Below are positions 28,914-37,118 of a stretch of 64,000 nt of DNA, piece by piece. The position numbers and the translations under genes are program-made. Position 1 is the stretch's first letter. Each line of letters starts with the position of its first letter. This DNA comes from Massilia violaceinigra (GTDB taxonomy: Bacteria; Pseudomonadota; Gammaproteobacteria; Burkholderiales; Burkholderiaceae_D): NCBI RefSeq assembly GCF_002752675.1, contig NZ_CP024608.1:4154001-4218000 (forward strand), in the 5' to 3' direction. The notes beneath the pieces are model-generated. The model made no database searches. It was not told where the DNA came from and was given only the letters and a program-made list of their open reading frames with translations.

Positions 28914-30122
28914 ATGAACACACCTACCCTGCGCGAGGATGCGCGCGTCATCGGGCTCGTTTCCCTGGCCCACGGCGTATCGCACTTCTACCACCTGATC
29001 CTGGCCGCCCTGTTTCCATGGTTAAAGCCCGCCTTCGGTCTCTCGTATGCCCAGCTCGGCTTGCTGATGACCCTGTTTTTCGTCGTCTCCGGCATTGGCC
29101 AGGCCCTGTCCGGCTTCGTGGTGGACAGGGTCGGCGCGCGCCGCGTGCTGTTTTGCGGGCTGGCGCTGCTCGGCACGGCCGCCCTGGTGCTGGCCGGCGC
29201 GCAAACCTACGCCATGCTGGCGGCCGGCTCCATGCTGGCCGGCCTGGGCAATGCCGTGTTCCATCCGGCCGATTACACCTTGCTGAACCAGCGCGTGAGC
29301 AAAGCACGCATCGCCCATGCCTTTTCGATGCATGGCATCAGCGGCAACCTGGGCTGGGCGGCCGCGCCCGCGTTTTTGGCCGGGATCGCCGCATTGGCCG
29401 GCTGGCGCGTGGCGCTGCTGTCGGCTGCCGCCATTCCCTTCGTCACGCTGGCGCTGCTGTTCGCCCAGCGCGCTCATCTGCGCGCCGATCCCGCCCCGGT
29501 GCAGGCCGCCGGCGTGCCGCAGGACAGTTCGTTCGCCTTCATGAAGCTGCCGGCCGTCTGGATGAGCTTTGGCTTCTTTTTCCTGACCGCCATTGCCTTA
29601 GGCGGTATCCAGAGCTTTTCGTCGGCCAGCCTGGTGGCGCTGTACGGCATTTCGCTCGCTTCGGCCACCACCGCCTACACGGCTTACATGCTGGCCTCCG
29701 CCGGCGGCATGGTGCTGGGCGGTTTCCTGGCCGCGCGCGCCCAGCGCCACGACCGCACGATCGCGATGTCGTTCATCTGCGCCGCGCTGATGGCGCTGCT
29801 GGTGGGCGCGGCCGTAGTGCCGGGCTGGATGGCGGTGGTGCTGATGGGCGGCATCGGCCTGGCGGCTGGCGTCGCCGGTCCCTCGCGCGATTTACTGATC
29901 CGCGCCGCGGCGCCTAAGAACGCCACCGGGCGCGTCTTCGGCATCGTGTATTCGGGCCTCGACAGCGGCCTCGCGCTTGGCCCGCTCCTGTTCGGCACCC
30001 TGATGGATGGCGGCCATCCGGCATGGGTGTTCGGCTGCATCGCCCTGTTCCAGGTGCTGGCGATCGGCACCGCGCTGACCGTGGGCGGCAGCAGCCGCGC
30101 GCTGCAGTTCAAGCAGGCCTGA
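28914..30122 (+). CDS. MFS transporter
   Basis: A 402-residue protein with about twelve membrane helices. The G-x-x-x-D-R-x-G-R-R motif of the major facilitator superfamily is visible after helix 2 (GFVVDRVGARRVLF), and the loop after helix 8 holds RAQRHDRT. The start ATG 28914 has AAGGA upstream. The divergent AraC gene suggests inducible efflux of a toxic compound. Its 3' end lies under a reading frame from the opposite strand (see the next gene). Confidence 0.85.
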   Translation: MNTPTLREDARVIGLVSLAHGVSHFYHLILAALFPWLKPAFGLSYAQLGLLMTLFFVVSGIGQALSGFVVDRVGARRVLFCGLALLGTAALVLAGAQTYAMLAAGSMLAGLGNAVFHPADYTLLNQRVSKARIAHAFSMHGISGNLGWAAAPAFLAGIAALAGWRVALLSAAAIPFVTLALLFAQRAHLRADPAPVQAAGVPQDSSFAFMKLPAVWMSFGFFFLTAIALGGIQSFSSASLVALYGISLASATTAYTAYMLASAGGMVLGGFLAARAQRHDRTIAMSFICAALMALLVGAAVVPGWMAVVLMGGIGLAAGVAGPSRDLLIRAAAPKNATGRVFGIVYSGLDSGLALGPLLFGTLMDGGHPAWVFGCIALFQVLAIGTALTVGGSSRALQFKQA

Positions 30123-30869
30123 GCCGGCGCACGACCCCTGGCTGGCCTGGTACAGGCGGTTCGCCGGGAGCAGGGTGTAGCGCACCCGGTAAGGCTTGAA
30201 GCCGAGGATGGTCTTGAAGCGCCGCAAGCCGTCCGTGGCGCCGAACCAGGTGTCGTACATGGCGTAGCGCACCTTGCGTTCGGCGATCAGCATGCTGACG
30301 ATTTCGACGATCATGAAGTGCATGATGCCGTCATTGTTGCGGTAGCCGAGCAGGCGCGAGAACAGCGCAAAATTGCCGTAGATACCCAGCTCGCAATACG
30401 CGACCAGCTTGCCGGACTTGTCGAGCACGCCGTTGTAGCGGTAATGCGCGCGGTCGGTGTAGTGCGTGGTGCGCTCCTGGTAGCTGGCGGCCATGGGCCG
30501 GCCCTGGCGCTCGGGCAGGGACTGGTTGATGGCATGGATGTCGTTGGCGTAGCGGTTGCGCTCGATGCTGGCAAAGCGGTAGCCGCGCGCCTGCGCCCGG
30601 CGCGCGAAATACCCGCCCCAGTTGCGTTCGCCGATCGATTCGCGGTAGTGCGCGGACGTGACGAACTGCTCGATGTCGACCAGGGCCGCGCCGATGGTCT
30701 TGTTGCCGATGATGCGGTAGCGCGGGTGGCGGCGCGTGAAGTTGCGGTAGGCGGCGCTTACCTCGGCGGGCGCAAGGGCCGCGTCGAACTGCAGGTGGGC
30801 GCGCGGCAATGTGGCGATGGCTGTGACGATGTCCCACAAACGCCGGAGCTGTGACAGCGTGCTGAGCAT
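29892..30869 (-). CDS. GNAT-fold-like protein with run-on C terminus
   Basis: A protein of up to 325 residues starting MLSTLSQLRRLWDIV at ATG 30869. The core (GIMHFMIVEIVSMLIAERK, GLRRFKTILGFKPYRVRYTLL) looks like a GNAT-fold acyltransferase, as seen in bacterial lipid-A- or FemAB-related proteins; the exact family is unclear. After the core, from about residue 250, the frame has no stop and runs 231 bases into the opposite strand of the MFS gene, where the encoded sequence (AAAAHGQRGADRQ) looks like antisense translation. The normal stop has probably been lost. Confidence 0.6.
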   Translation of the reverse strand: MLSTLSQLRRLWDIVTAIATLPRAHLQFDAALAPAEVSAAYRNFTRRHPRYRIIGNKTIGAALVDIEQFVTSAHYRESIGERNWGGYFARRAQARGYRFASIERNRYANDIHAINQSLPERQGRPMAASYQERTTHYTDRAHYRYNGVLDKSGKLVAYCELGIYGNFALFSRLLGYRNNDGIMHFMIVEIVSMLIAERKVRYAMYDTWFGATDGLRRFKTILGFKPYRVRYTLLPANRLYQASQGSCAGSGLLELQRAAAAAHGQRGADRQHLEQGDAAEHPCRMAAIHQGAEQERAKREAAVEARIHDAEDAPGGVLRRRGADQ

Positions 30870-31088
30870 GCGTGCCCCCTTGTCGAGAAAGAGGGACCGA
30901 TTATGGCGCCGGAGCGCGCGCCCGTCTGCCCTGTTTGCGCCGCGCTTGTGACACATCACGCATGCCGCAGATGCCGTTTCCGAAGGGGAACCGGAACCCG
31001 GGTGGCGCGGTCAAAGTCGACTCACACAAGCCGCGCGGCAATCGCTTAGAATCGTTCTCATTTCCATTTCTTTTGCGAGCGAGCCGAC

Positions 31089-31583
31089 ATGACCTTTGCC
31101 ACCACCGATCTGTGCGACGACCACCCTGAACTGCTGGAAGACGGCCGCCTGGCCGTGCTGCCGCCCCTGTTCAGGCATTACGGGCAGCAGGTGCGCTTCT
31201 GCGGCAGCGTGACCACTCTCAAGGTGTTCGAGGACAATGCCCTGGTGCGCGCCACGCTCGAAGCGCCGGGTAACGGCAATGTGCTGGTCATCGATGGTGG
31301 CGCCAGCCTGCGCCGCGCGCTGGTCGGCGGCCAGCTGGCCTTGCTGGCGCAAAACAATGGCTGGAGCGGCATCGTGGTCGATGGCTGCGTGCGCGACAGT
31401 GACGAAATCAACGCCTGCGCCATCGGGGTGCGCGCGCTGGGCACCCATCCGCGCAAAAGCAGCAAGCTGGGCGCGGGCGAACGCAATGTGCGCATCTGCG
31501 TCAGCGGGGTCGCGGTGCAGCCGGGCGATTGGTTGTATGCCGATGCCGACGGCATCGTGGTGGCGCAGCAAAAGCTGGCCTGA
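31089..31583 (+). CDS. rraA: Ribonuclease E activity regulator RraA
   Basis: A 164-residue protein, the usual length. Motifs DLCDDHPE, VLVIDGGASLRRALVGGQ, GIVVDGCVRD and IGVRALGTHPRKS are those of RraA. In E. coli it binds RNase E and lowers RNA decay; related proteins are aldolases for 4-hydroxy-4-methyl-2-oxoglutarate, so some annotations use that name. Single gene. Confidence 0.93.
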   Translation: MTFATTDLCDDHPELLEDGRLAVLPPLFRHYGQQVRFCGSVTTLKVFEDNALVRATLEAPGNGNVLVIDGGASLRRALVGGQLALLAQNNGWSGIVVDGCVRDSDEINACAIGVRALGTHPRKSSKLGAGERNVRICVSGVAVQPGDWLYADADGIVVAQQKLA

Positions 31584-31652
31584 AGCAAGAGGGGAGAGAC
31601 AGCAGGAACATCGTGCGCGCGGCGACGGCTGGGCCGCCGCGCGCAGGAGTAC

Positions 31653-32243
31653 CTAGAACGCAGGCATGTCGAGCGCCTTGGCGACGTCGACCTTGAACTT
31701 GGCGGCCTGGTCGTCGTTCGGGATTTCCTTGGCCAGCGCCATGACCACGGCGCGCACGTCGGTGGCGCCATCGAAATGGTCGCTGCAGACGATTTCCGCC
31801 ATCGGTCCCACATACTTCACCAGGCAACGCTGCAAGGTGGTCTTGATGTCGGCCGTGAGGCCCGGCGTGGCGGCAGGGCGCGGCGCGGCGGCGGCGGGAC
31901 GCGGTGCGGCACCGCCCAGCACGCCGCTGCCAGGCAAGTCGTCCAGGGTACCGTCGAGGTAGCCCAGCACGATCTCGGTCGGCCAGTCCAGGCCGTCAGC
32001 ATTGACGACGCCGGCCTTGTCCAGCGTCAGGCGCGCGTTCTGCATGGTGCGCATGATGGCCAGGCCGTCGCGGCCGCGGCGGCCACGGCACAGGATGAAG
32101 ACGATCTTGCCGGCTTGCAGGTGGACCTGGGCCATGCGGTTGTCGTCGCTGATCAGCAACGCCGTGCCGGTGACGCGCTGCGAGCAAAAGCCAGCGATCT
32201 GGTCGACCACGTCGATAAATGGCATGAATTCCGGTTGTGACAT
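31653..32243 (-). CDS. DUF4388-like / DUF8082-like cytoplasmic protein
   Basis: A 196-residue soluble protein. Residues about 15-85 resemble DUF4388, the PatA N-terminal type domain (TGTALLISDDNRMAQVHLQAG, then KIVFILCRGRRG); residues about 100-125 are an Ala/Pro linker; residues about 128-196 form a helical C-terminal domain (LQRCLVKYVGPMAEIVC). DUF4388 proteins occur in twitching-motility and receiver-based signalling. It starts 21 bases after the stop of the Cache-HAMP sensor gene upstream, so it is probably its operon partner and a candidate output protein. Confidence 0.6.
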   Translation of the reverse strand: MSQPEFMPFIDVVDQIAGFCSQRVTGTALLISDDNRMAQVHLQAGKIVFILCRGRRGRDGLAIMRTMQNARLTLDKAGVVNADGLDWPTEIVLGYLDGTLDDLPGSGVLGGAAPRPAAAAPRPAATPGLTADIKTTLQRCLVKYVGPMAEIVCSDHFDGATDVRAVVMALAKEIPNDDQAAKFKVDVAKALDMPAF

Positions 32244-32264
32244 ATCAGTAACCTCTCATCGGTA

Positions 32265-33341
32265 TCAAACCTTTTTACGCAGGCGATCCATTGCCAGCTG
32301 GATGCTGACGCCGAGACGTTCGATGGCACGGGCCAGCGAGCCAATTTCATCGCCGCGGGCCGTTTGCGGAATATTGACTTGCAGTTCGCCATTGCTGAGC
32401 TGACGGGCAATCGCGGTCAGTTCGTTGATCGGACGGGTCAATGCCTTGCCGAAGAAAATGGCGACGCCGATGACCAGGACCACGGCCGCGGCGATCAGGA
32501 TGCGCGCTTCGCGTTCCATCTTGTGCATCGTAGCGTATGCTTCATCGTAATCTTGTTCAACCAACAAAGTCCAGCCTTGCGGCAATTTGCGCATGAAACC
32601 GATCACTTTGCGCTCTTCCGCAGTGTAGACGACAGGGGCGTCGACGATGCCGGCCACCTTGAGTGCCGGGTAACCGGTGAAATCTTGCAGGGCGGTACGG
32701 ACCTTGGAAGCGTCGCCGTGGGCGATGACCTTGTTGCTGGCGTCGAGCAGGATGGCGCGGCCGGTGTCGCCGATGCGGATGTCGGTCACGATTTTGGAAA
32801 TATCGGTCAGGTTCATTGACATGGCCAGCACGCCGACCAGGGCGGCGTTGGCATCGCGGATCGGAGTGGCCACGATCAGCGCCGGCTTGCCGGTCGTTTT
32901 GCTGATGGCGACCTGGCGGCCGACGGGCTGGCCCTTCATCACGGCCTGGAAGTACGAACGGTCGCCGTAATTGATCGGGGCGCCGCCGTCGTTACGGGCC
33001 GTGTTCGAGCCGTCCGGTGCGATCGTAAACATCAGGAACGACCATTCGTAGGCTTTGCCGGTCGCCTTCAGGATCGGGATCTGGCGCTCCGGAATCATCG
33101 AAATCGTATCCGCAAGGCGGCTGGCCTGGTTCATCGCGTGCAGATTGGTGTCGTCCCACGTGTTGATGCCGTTGGCCACGGTGTCCATGGTCAGGATCAG
33201 GCTTTGCGACACGTTGTCGGTCAGCTCGCGCTGCGCTGCCCGGTCACTGATGATCCACAGGGTGCACAGGGGGATCAGTGTGACTGCGAGCAAGGTGATG
33301 AGTACCTTGTGAAAAATATTCAAACTAAATTTTGGGTTCAT
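32265..33341 (-). CDS. Cache-HAMP membrane sensor without output domain (copy A)
   Basis: A 358-residue protein: membrane helix (about 13-32), periplasmic double-Cache sensor with YGDRSYFQAV and VATPIRD motifs, second helix (about 282-300), then a HAMP domain (KALTRPINELTAIARQL...GDEIGSLARAIERL) and only about 15 residues after it. A chemoreceptor or kinase would continue with a methyl-accepting or kinase domain; none is present and the stop is genuine. The start ATG overlaps the stop of a 20-codon upstream ORF (ATGA), and a GAAGG motif lies before it. A close paralogue follows upstream at 33834. Confidence 0.8.
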   Translation of the reverse strand: MNPKFSLNIFHKVLITLLAVTLIPLCTLWIISDRAAQRELTDNVSQSLILTMDTVANGINTWDDTNLHAMNQASRLADTISMIPERQIPILKATGKAYEWSFLMFTIAPDGSNTARNDGGAPINYGDRSYFQAVMKGQPVGRQVAISKTTGKPALIVATPIRDANAALVGVLAMSMNLTDISKIVTDIRIGDTGRAILLDASNKVIAHGDASKVRTALQDFTGYPALKVAGIVDAPVVYTAEERKVIGFMRKLPQGWTLLVEQDYDEAYATMHKMEREARILIAAAVVLVIGVAIFFGKALTRPINELTAIARQLSNGELQVNIPQTARGDEIGSLARAIERLGVSIQLAMDRLRKKV

Positions 33342-33457
33342 GCTGCGCCTTCGTAATAGAGGTCTGCTTGACGTGGCAGATCGGCCAGCGTGTCGGACAT
33401 CAAGATACCGATTGCTGGGCCGACATTAACTGGGTGTCGGACTTTTGTATCTGGCAA
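33342..33457 (-). promoter_or_regulatory. Conserved leader with upstream ORF (copy A)
   Basis: On the minus strand this leader has a stem of TCGGCCcAGC with GCTGGCCGA (33414-33423 with 33381-33389) and a 20-codon ORF from 33400 to 33338 whose TGA overlaps the sensor ATG. The ORF encodes MSDTLADLPRQADLYYEGAA. The same leader with few changes precedes the paralogue at 34911-35027. Whether the signal is the peptide, an RNA fold, or only shared ancestry is open. Confidence 0.5.
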
Positions 33458-33833
33458 TCCCGTGCGCTTGGCGCGCGGCGGGATCGAAAATTCGGAGCTT
33501 ACTGTTGGCAGGATTGCACTGTCCGTGATGACCCGTGCCGCCATCTTCCGGAAACATCGGGGCGCGGTCTTCGGCAGTGTCTTAAGGTTGCTTGTAAGCA
33601 CATTATTATACCGGTCTTTACCAAAAGCATGGGTTATCAGCGCCTTCCCGTTGTTTTTAGTAAGAATTCCCTCGGGTTGTGTGTTTACTGCAACAATATC
33701 CCGCCTCAAGATAGGTAAAACTGCAACACGGCACCTGCCGCGCGACGGACCGGGTTTTCTGCCTGCTCCCCCATGGCGGCCACGCCATGATGGCTGCGGC
33801 GCAGGGGGGAGGGCAGCCGGGCCGCCTTGCGAA
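33458..33833. other. Distal 5' region of copy A, no gene seen
   Basis: Part of this region (to about 33610) still resembles the region upstream of copy B. On the minus strand a TATAAT hexamer (33610-33605) is a possible -10, without a convincing -35. Bases 33740-33833 hold a GC-rich inverted repeat near the end of the paralogue gene. No coding sequence is supported. Confidence 0.4.
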
Positions 33834-34910
33834 TTACCCCTTCTTGCGCAGGCGATCCATTGCCAGCTGAATACTCACACCGAGGCGATCGATGGCGCGG
33901 GCCAGCGAGCCGATTTCATCGCCGCGATCGATTTGCGCGATCGTGACCTGCAGTTCGCCGTTGCTGAGCTGACGCGCAATCGCGGTCAAATCGTTGATCG
34001 GACGGGTCAGGGCCTTGCCGAGGAAAATCGCGATGGCGATGACGAGCGCCACGCTGACGCCGATCAGGACGCGGGCATCCTTTTCCATCCGGTTCATGGT
34101 GGCGAATGCTTCGTCGTAATCTTGTTCAACCAGCAAGGTCCAGCCTTGCGGTAATTTACGCATGAAGCCGATCACCTGGCGATCTTCGGAGTTGTAGACG
34201 ACCGGCGCGTCGGCGATGCCGGCCACTTTCAGTGCCGGATAGGCGCTGAAATCCTGCAGCGCGGTGCGGACCTTGGAGGCGTCGCCGTGGGCGATGACCT
34301 TGTTGCTGGCGTCGAGCAGGATGGCGCGGCCGGTTTCGCCGATGCGGATATCGGTAACGATCTTGGAAATATCCGTCAGGTACATCGACATGGCCAGCAC
34401 GCCGACCAGCGTGGAGCTGGCGTCGCGGATCGGGGTGGCCAAGATCAGCGCCGGCTTGCCGCTGGTTTTGCCGATCACGACCTGGCGGCCGACCGGCGCG
34501 CCCTTGATGACTTGCTGGAAGTAGGAGCGGTCGCCGTAGGGGGTCAGGGCGCCGCCGTCGTTGCGGCCGACGTTGGCGCCGTCGGGCGTGATGGTAAACA
34601 TCAGGTACGACCATTCGTAGGCGGTGCCGGTGACGCTCAGGATCGGATTCTGGCGCTCGGCCTTCATCGAAATCATGTCGTCCAGGCTGGCCGCCTGGGT
34701 CATGGCGCGCACGTTGGTGTTATCCCACCCAATAATGCCGTTGGCAACCGTGTTCATGGTCAGGACCAGGTTTTGCGACACGTTGGCGGTCAGCTGGCGC
34801 TGGGCTGCCTTGTCGCTGACCAGCCACAATGTACACAGGGGGATCAGCGTGACCGCTAACAGAGTGATGAGTACTTTGTGGAAAATATTAAGAGTAAATT
34901 TTGGGTTCAT
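33834..34910 (-). CDS. Cache-HAMP membrane sensor without output domain (copy B)
   Basis: A 358-residue paralogue of the downstream sensor with the same layout (helix, double Cache, helix, HAMP, short tail). The HAMP and the second half of the Cache (LLDASNKVIAHGDASKVRTAL) are nearly identical in both copies, while residues about 35-140 of the membrane-distal sensor differ most. This fits duplication followed by a change of ligand. The ATG at 34910 was chosen over 34919 to match copy A; again it overlaps the stop of a 20-codon upstream ORF. Confidence 0.8.
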   Translation of the reverse strand: MNPKFTLNIFHKVLITLLAVTLIPLCTLWLVSDKAAQRQLTANVSQNLVLTMNTVANGIIGWDNTNVRAMTQAASLDDMISMKAERQNPILSVTGTAYEWSYLMFTITPDGANVGRNDGGALTPYGDRSYFQQVIKGAPVGRQVVIGKTSGKPALILATPIRDASSTLVGVLAMSMYLTDISKIVTDIRIGETGRAILLDASNKVIAHGDASKVRTALQDFSAYPALKVAGIADAPVVYNSEDRQVIGFMRKLPQGWTLLVEQDYDEAFATMNRMEKDARVLIGVSVALVIAIAIFLGKALTRPINDLTAIARQLSNGELQVTIAQIDRGDEIGSLARAIDRLGVSIQLAMDRLRKKG

Positions 34911-35027
34911 GAGATGCATTCGTAATGTAGGTCTGCTTGACGTGGCAGATCGGCCAGCGTATCGGACATCAAGATACCGATTGCTGGGCCGACACTAAAC
35001 TGCGTGCCGGACTTTTGTAGCTGGCAA
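34911..35027 (-). promoter_or_regulatory. Conserved leader with upstream ORF (copy B)
   Basis: Counterpart of the copy A leader. The upstream ORF runs from 34969 to 34907 and encodes MSDTLADLPRQADLHYECIS, again ending TGA over the sensor ATG. The stem pair is 34983-34992 with 34950-34958. The inner block is more strongly conserved than the DNA farther upstream. Confidence 0.5.
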
Positions 35028-35426
35028 CCATCCCGCTCGTCTGCGCAACGGGATTGGATGAGGAATTGTTGTTCGTAGGAGTTGCACTGTCCGCCATGGA
35101 CCGCTTCGCAAACTGCCTGGAGACGCCGAGCGCGTCGTGCGGCAGTGATTAAGGATTGCCTGAAGGCACATTATCCTACGGCACTGTACGCGAGACATGT
35201 GTTTTCGAGCGATTCCGGGCGTTTTGCGTGAGAATTTTAGCATCGTGTGTCTTCTGTGCAACACTCAGCAGCCGATTGCCGCTGCGCGGGGCACCTTGTC
35301 CGGTACGCGGCCGTTGGCCGGCGGAAAAACGGCCGCCGGATTTCATCAGGCGGGCACTGCATTTCACAATGCAAAATGCTGCCATCGATTTGCCTTGCCG
35401 CGCTCTTCCATTTGGAGAAATTTCAT
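35028..35426. other. Divergent intergenic region, no gene seen
   Basis: Region between the sensor copy B leader and the isocitrate lyase promoter. Bases to about 35180 resemble the copy A upstream region, with TAGGAT on the minus strand in the place of the TATAAT. The rest shows no supported gene. Confidence 0.4.
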
Positions 35427-35446
35427 TTCGTATCATGAGATATGAA
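35427..35446. promoter_or_regulatory. Inverted repeat, possible operator of aceA
   Basis: TTCGTATC-ATGA-GATATGAA, 7 of 8 positions symmetrical, lies about 60 bases upstream of the predicted -35 of aceA in AT-rich DNA. A regulator of acetate or glyoxylate metabolism could bind here; no specific family is indicated. Confidence 0.3.
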
Positions 35447-35503
35447 TTTCAAGTAATTGATTTTTAAGGATTTAAATTTAGTTATATGTCTTATATAAGA
35501 GTG

Positions 35504-35532
35504 TTGTTGCAGCGCGCAAAACGGTCTATGAT
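35504..35532 (+). promoter_or_regulatory. Sigma70 promoter of aceA
   Basis: TTGTTG at 35504-35509, a 17-base spacer, TATGAT at 35527-35532, about 50 bases before the aceA start. Confidence 0.6.
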
Positions 35533-35582
35533 TTCTCTAACGGATTTCGTTACTTAACTCGGCTTTCAATTAGGAGAACACC

Positions 35583-36881
35583 ATGGCAACTCGTGAACAG
35601 CAAGTAGCAGAACTGCAAAAAGATTGGGACACCAACCCACGCTGGAAGGGTGTTGTACGTAACTACACCGCAGCCGACGTGGTGCGTCTGCGCGGCTCGC
35701 TGAAGATCGAGCACACGCTGGCCAAGCGCGGCGCGGAAAAATTGTGGGATCTGGTGAATAACGAGCCTTTCGTCAACGCCCTCGGCGCCATGACCGGCAA
35801 CCAGGCCATGCAGCAGGTCAAGGCTGGCCTGAAAGCCATCTACCTGTCCGGCTGGCAAGTCGCAGGCGACGCCAACGTCGCTGGCGAAATGTATCCCGAC
35901 CAATCGCTGTACCCGGCCAATTCGGTGCCGCTGGTCGTACGCCGCATCAACAACACCTTCCAGCGCGCCGACCAGATCCAGTGGTCCGAAGGCAAGGATG
36001 ACATCGATTACTTCGCGCCGATCATCGCCGATGCCGAAGCCGGCTTCGGCGGCGTCCTGAATGCCTACGAACTGATGAAGTCGATGATCGATGCGGGCGC
36101 CGCCGGCGTTCACTTCGAAGATCAGCTGGCGTCGGTCAAGAAATGCGGCCACATGGGCGGCAAAGTGCTGGTGCCAACCCGTGAAGCGGTCGAAAAGCTG
36201 ACCGCGGCGCGCCTGGCGGCCGACGTGATGGGCACCTCGACCCTGGTGATCGCCCGTACCGACGCCGAAGCGGCCGACCTGCTGACCTCCGACGTGGATG
36301 ACAACGACCGTGAATTCTGCACCGGCGAGCGCACCGTGGAAGGCTTCTACAAAGTCCGTCCGGGCATCGAGCAAGCCATTTCGCGCGCCATTGCCTACGC
36401 GCCGTTCGCCGACCTGGTGTGGTGCGAAACCGGCAAGCCGGACCTGGCCTTCGCCAAGCAGTTCGCCGACGCCGTGCACGCCAAGTTCCCAGGCAAGATG
36501 CTCGCTTACAACTGCTCGCCATCGTTCAACTGGAAAAAGAACCTGGACGATGCCACCATCGCCAAGTTCCAGAAAGAACTGGGCGCCATGGGTTACAAGT
36601 TCCAGTTCATCACCCTGGCCGGCTTCCATGCCCTGAACTACGGCATGTTCAACCTGGCGCACGGCTATGCGCGTCGCCAGATGTCGGCCTTCGTCGAGCT
36701 GCAGGAAGCCGAATTCGCCGCCGCCGACAAGGGCTTCACGGCCGTCAAGCACCAGCGCGAAGTCGGTACCGGCTATTTTGACGCCGTCACCCAGACCATC
36801 CAGCAGAACCAGAGCTCGACCACCGCGCTGCATGGTTCGACCGAAGATGAACAATTCTTCGACGAAAAGAAAGTAGCTTAA
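35583..36881 (+). CDS. aceA: Isocitrate lyase
   Basis: A 432-residue enzyme of the glyoxylate shunt that splits isocitrate into succinate and glyoxylate. The catalytic KKCGH motif is at 186-190 (Cys188), with [10 protein letters not shown] for metal binding upstream and [10 protein letters not shown] near residue 315. The start ATG has GGAGA upstream. Alone in its transcription unit; malate synthase is not in the window. Two hairpins follow the gene. Confidence 0.97.
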   Translation: MATREQQVAELQKDWDTNPRWKGVVRNYTAADVVRLRGSLKIEHTLAKRGAEKLWDLVNNEPFVNALGAMTGNQAMQQVKAGLKAIYLSGWQVAGDANVAGEMYPDQSLYPANSVPLVVRRINNTFQRADQIQWSEGKDDIDYFAPIIADAEAGFGGVLNAYELMKSMIDAGAAGVHFEDQLASVKKCGHMGGKVLVPTREAVEKLTAARLAADVMGTSTLVIARTDAEAADLLTSDVDDNDREFCTGERTVEGFYKVRPGIEQAISRAIAYAPFADLVWCETGKPDLAFAKQFADAVHAKFPGKMLAYNCSPSFNWKKNLDDATIAKFQKELGAMGYKFQFITLAGFHALNYGMFNLAHGYARRQMSAFVELQEAEFAAADKGFTAVKHQREVGTGYFDAVTQTIQQNQSSTTALHGSTEDEQFFDEKKVA

Positions 36882-36894
36882 ACGCTATTGATCC

Positions 36895-36951
36895 GCGGCG
36901 CTTCCACAAGGAGCGCCGCCAGCGGGATGGTCCCGAAACGGGCCATCCCGC
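36895..36951 (+). terminator. Two stacked hairpins after aceA
   Basis: A first hairpin at 36895-36919 (GCGGCGCT...AGCGCCGC with one bulge) and a second at 36922-36951 (GCGGGATGG / CCATCCCGC with an inner CCCG/CGGG). No U tract follows, so these may stop transcription only weakly or protect the mRNA end. Confidence 0.4.
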
Positions 36952-37118
36952 GCCCCCACGGGTGGAAACGCACAGCGCCTTCCCCCTTGTCCGCCTCAGG
37001 CACATGCCGCGCGGTCAAGGGGGAGGGCGTTGCGCATTTACGCGCTTTTTGCGTCCGAACCGTCTTTATAGAGGATAATGGCGGCTCAGATCCCCCTTTT
37101 TTATGGAATACCCACGTT

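Noticed and set aside
33338..33709. A 123-codon ORF reading into the start of sensor copy A
   Set aside because: Only its last 20 codons are conserved with the copy B leader; the upstream part is not conserved in frame.
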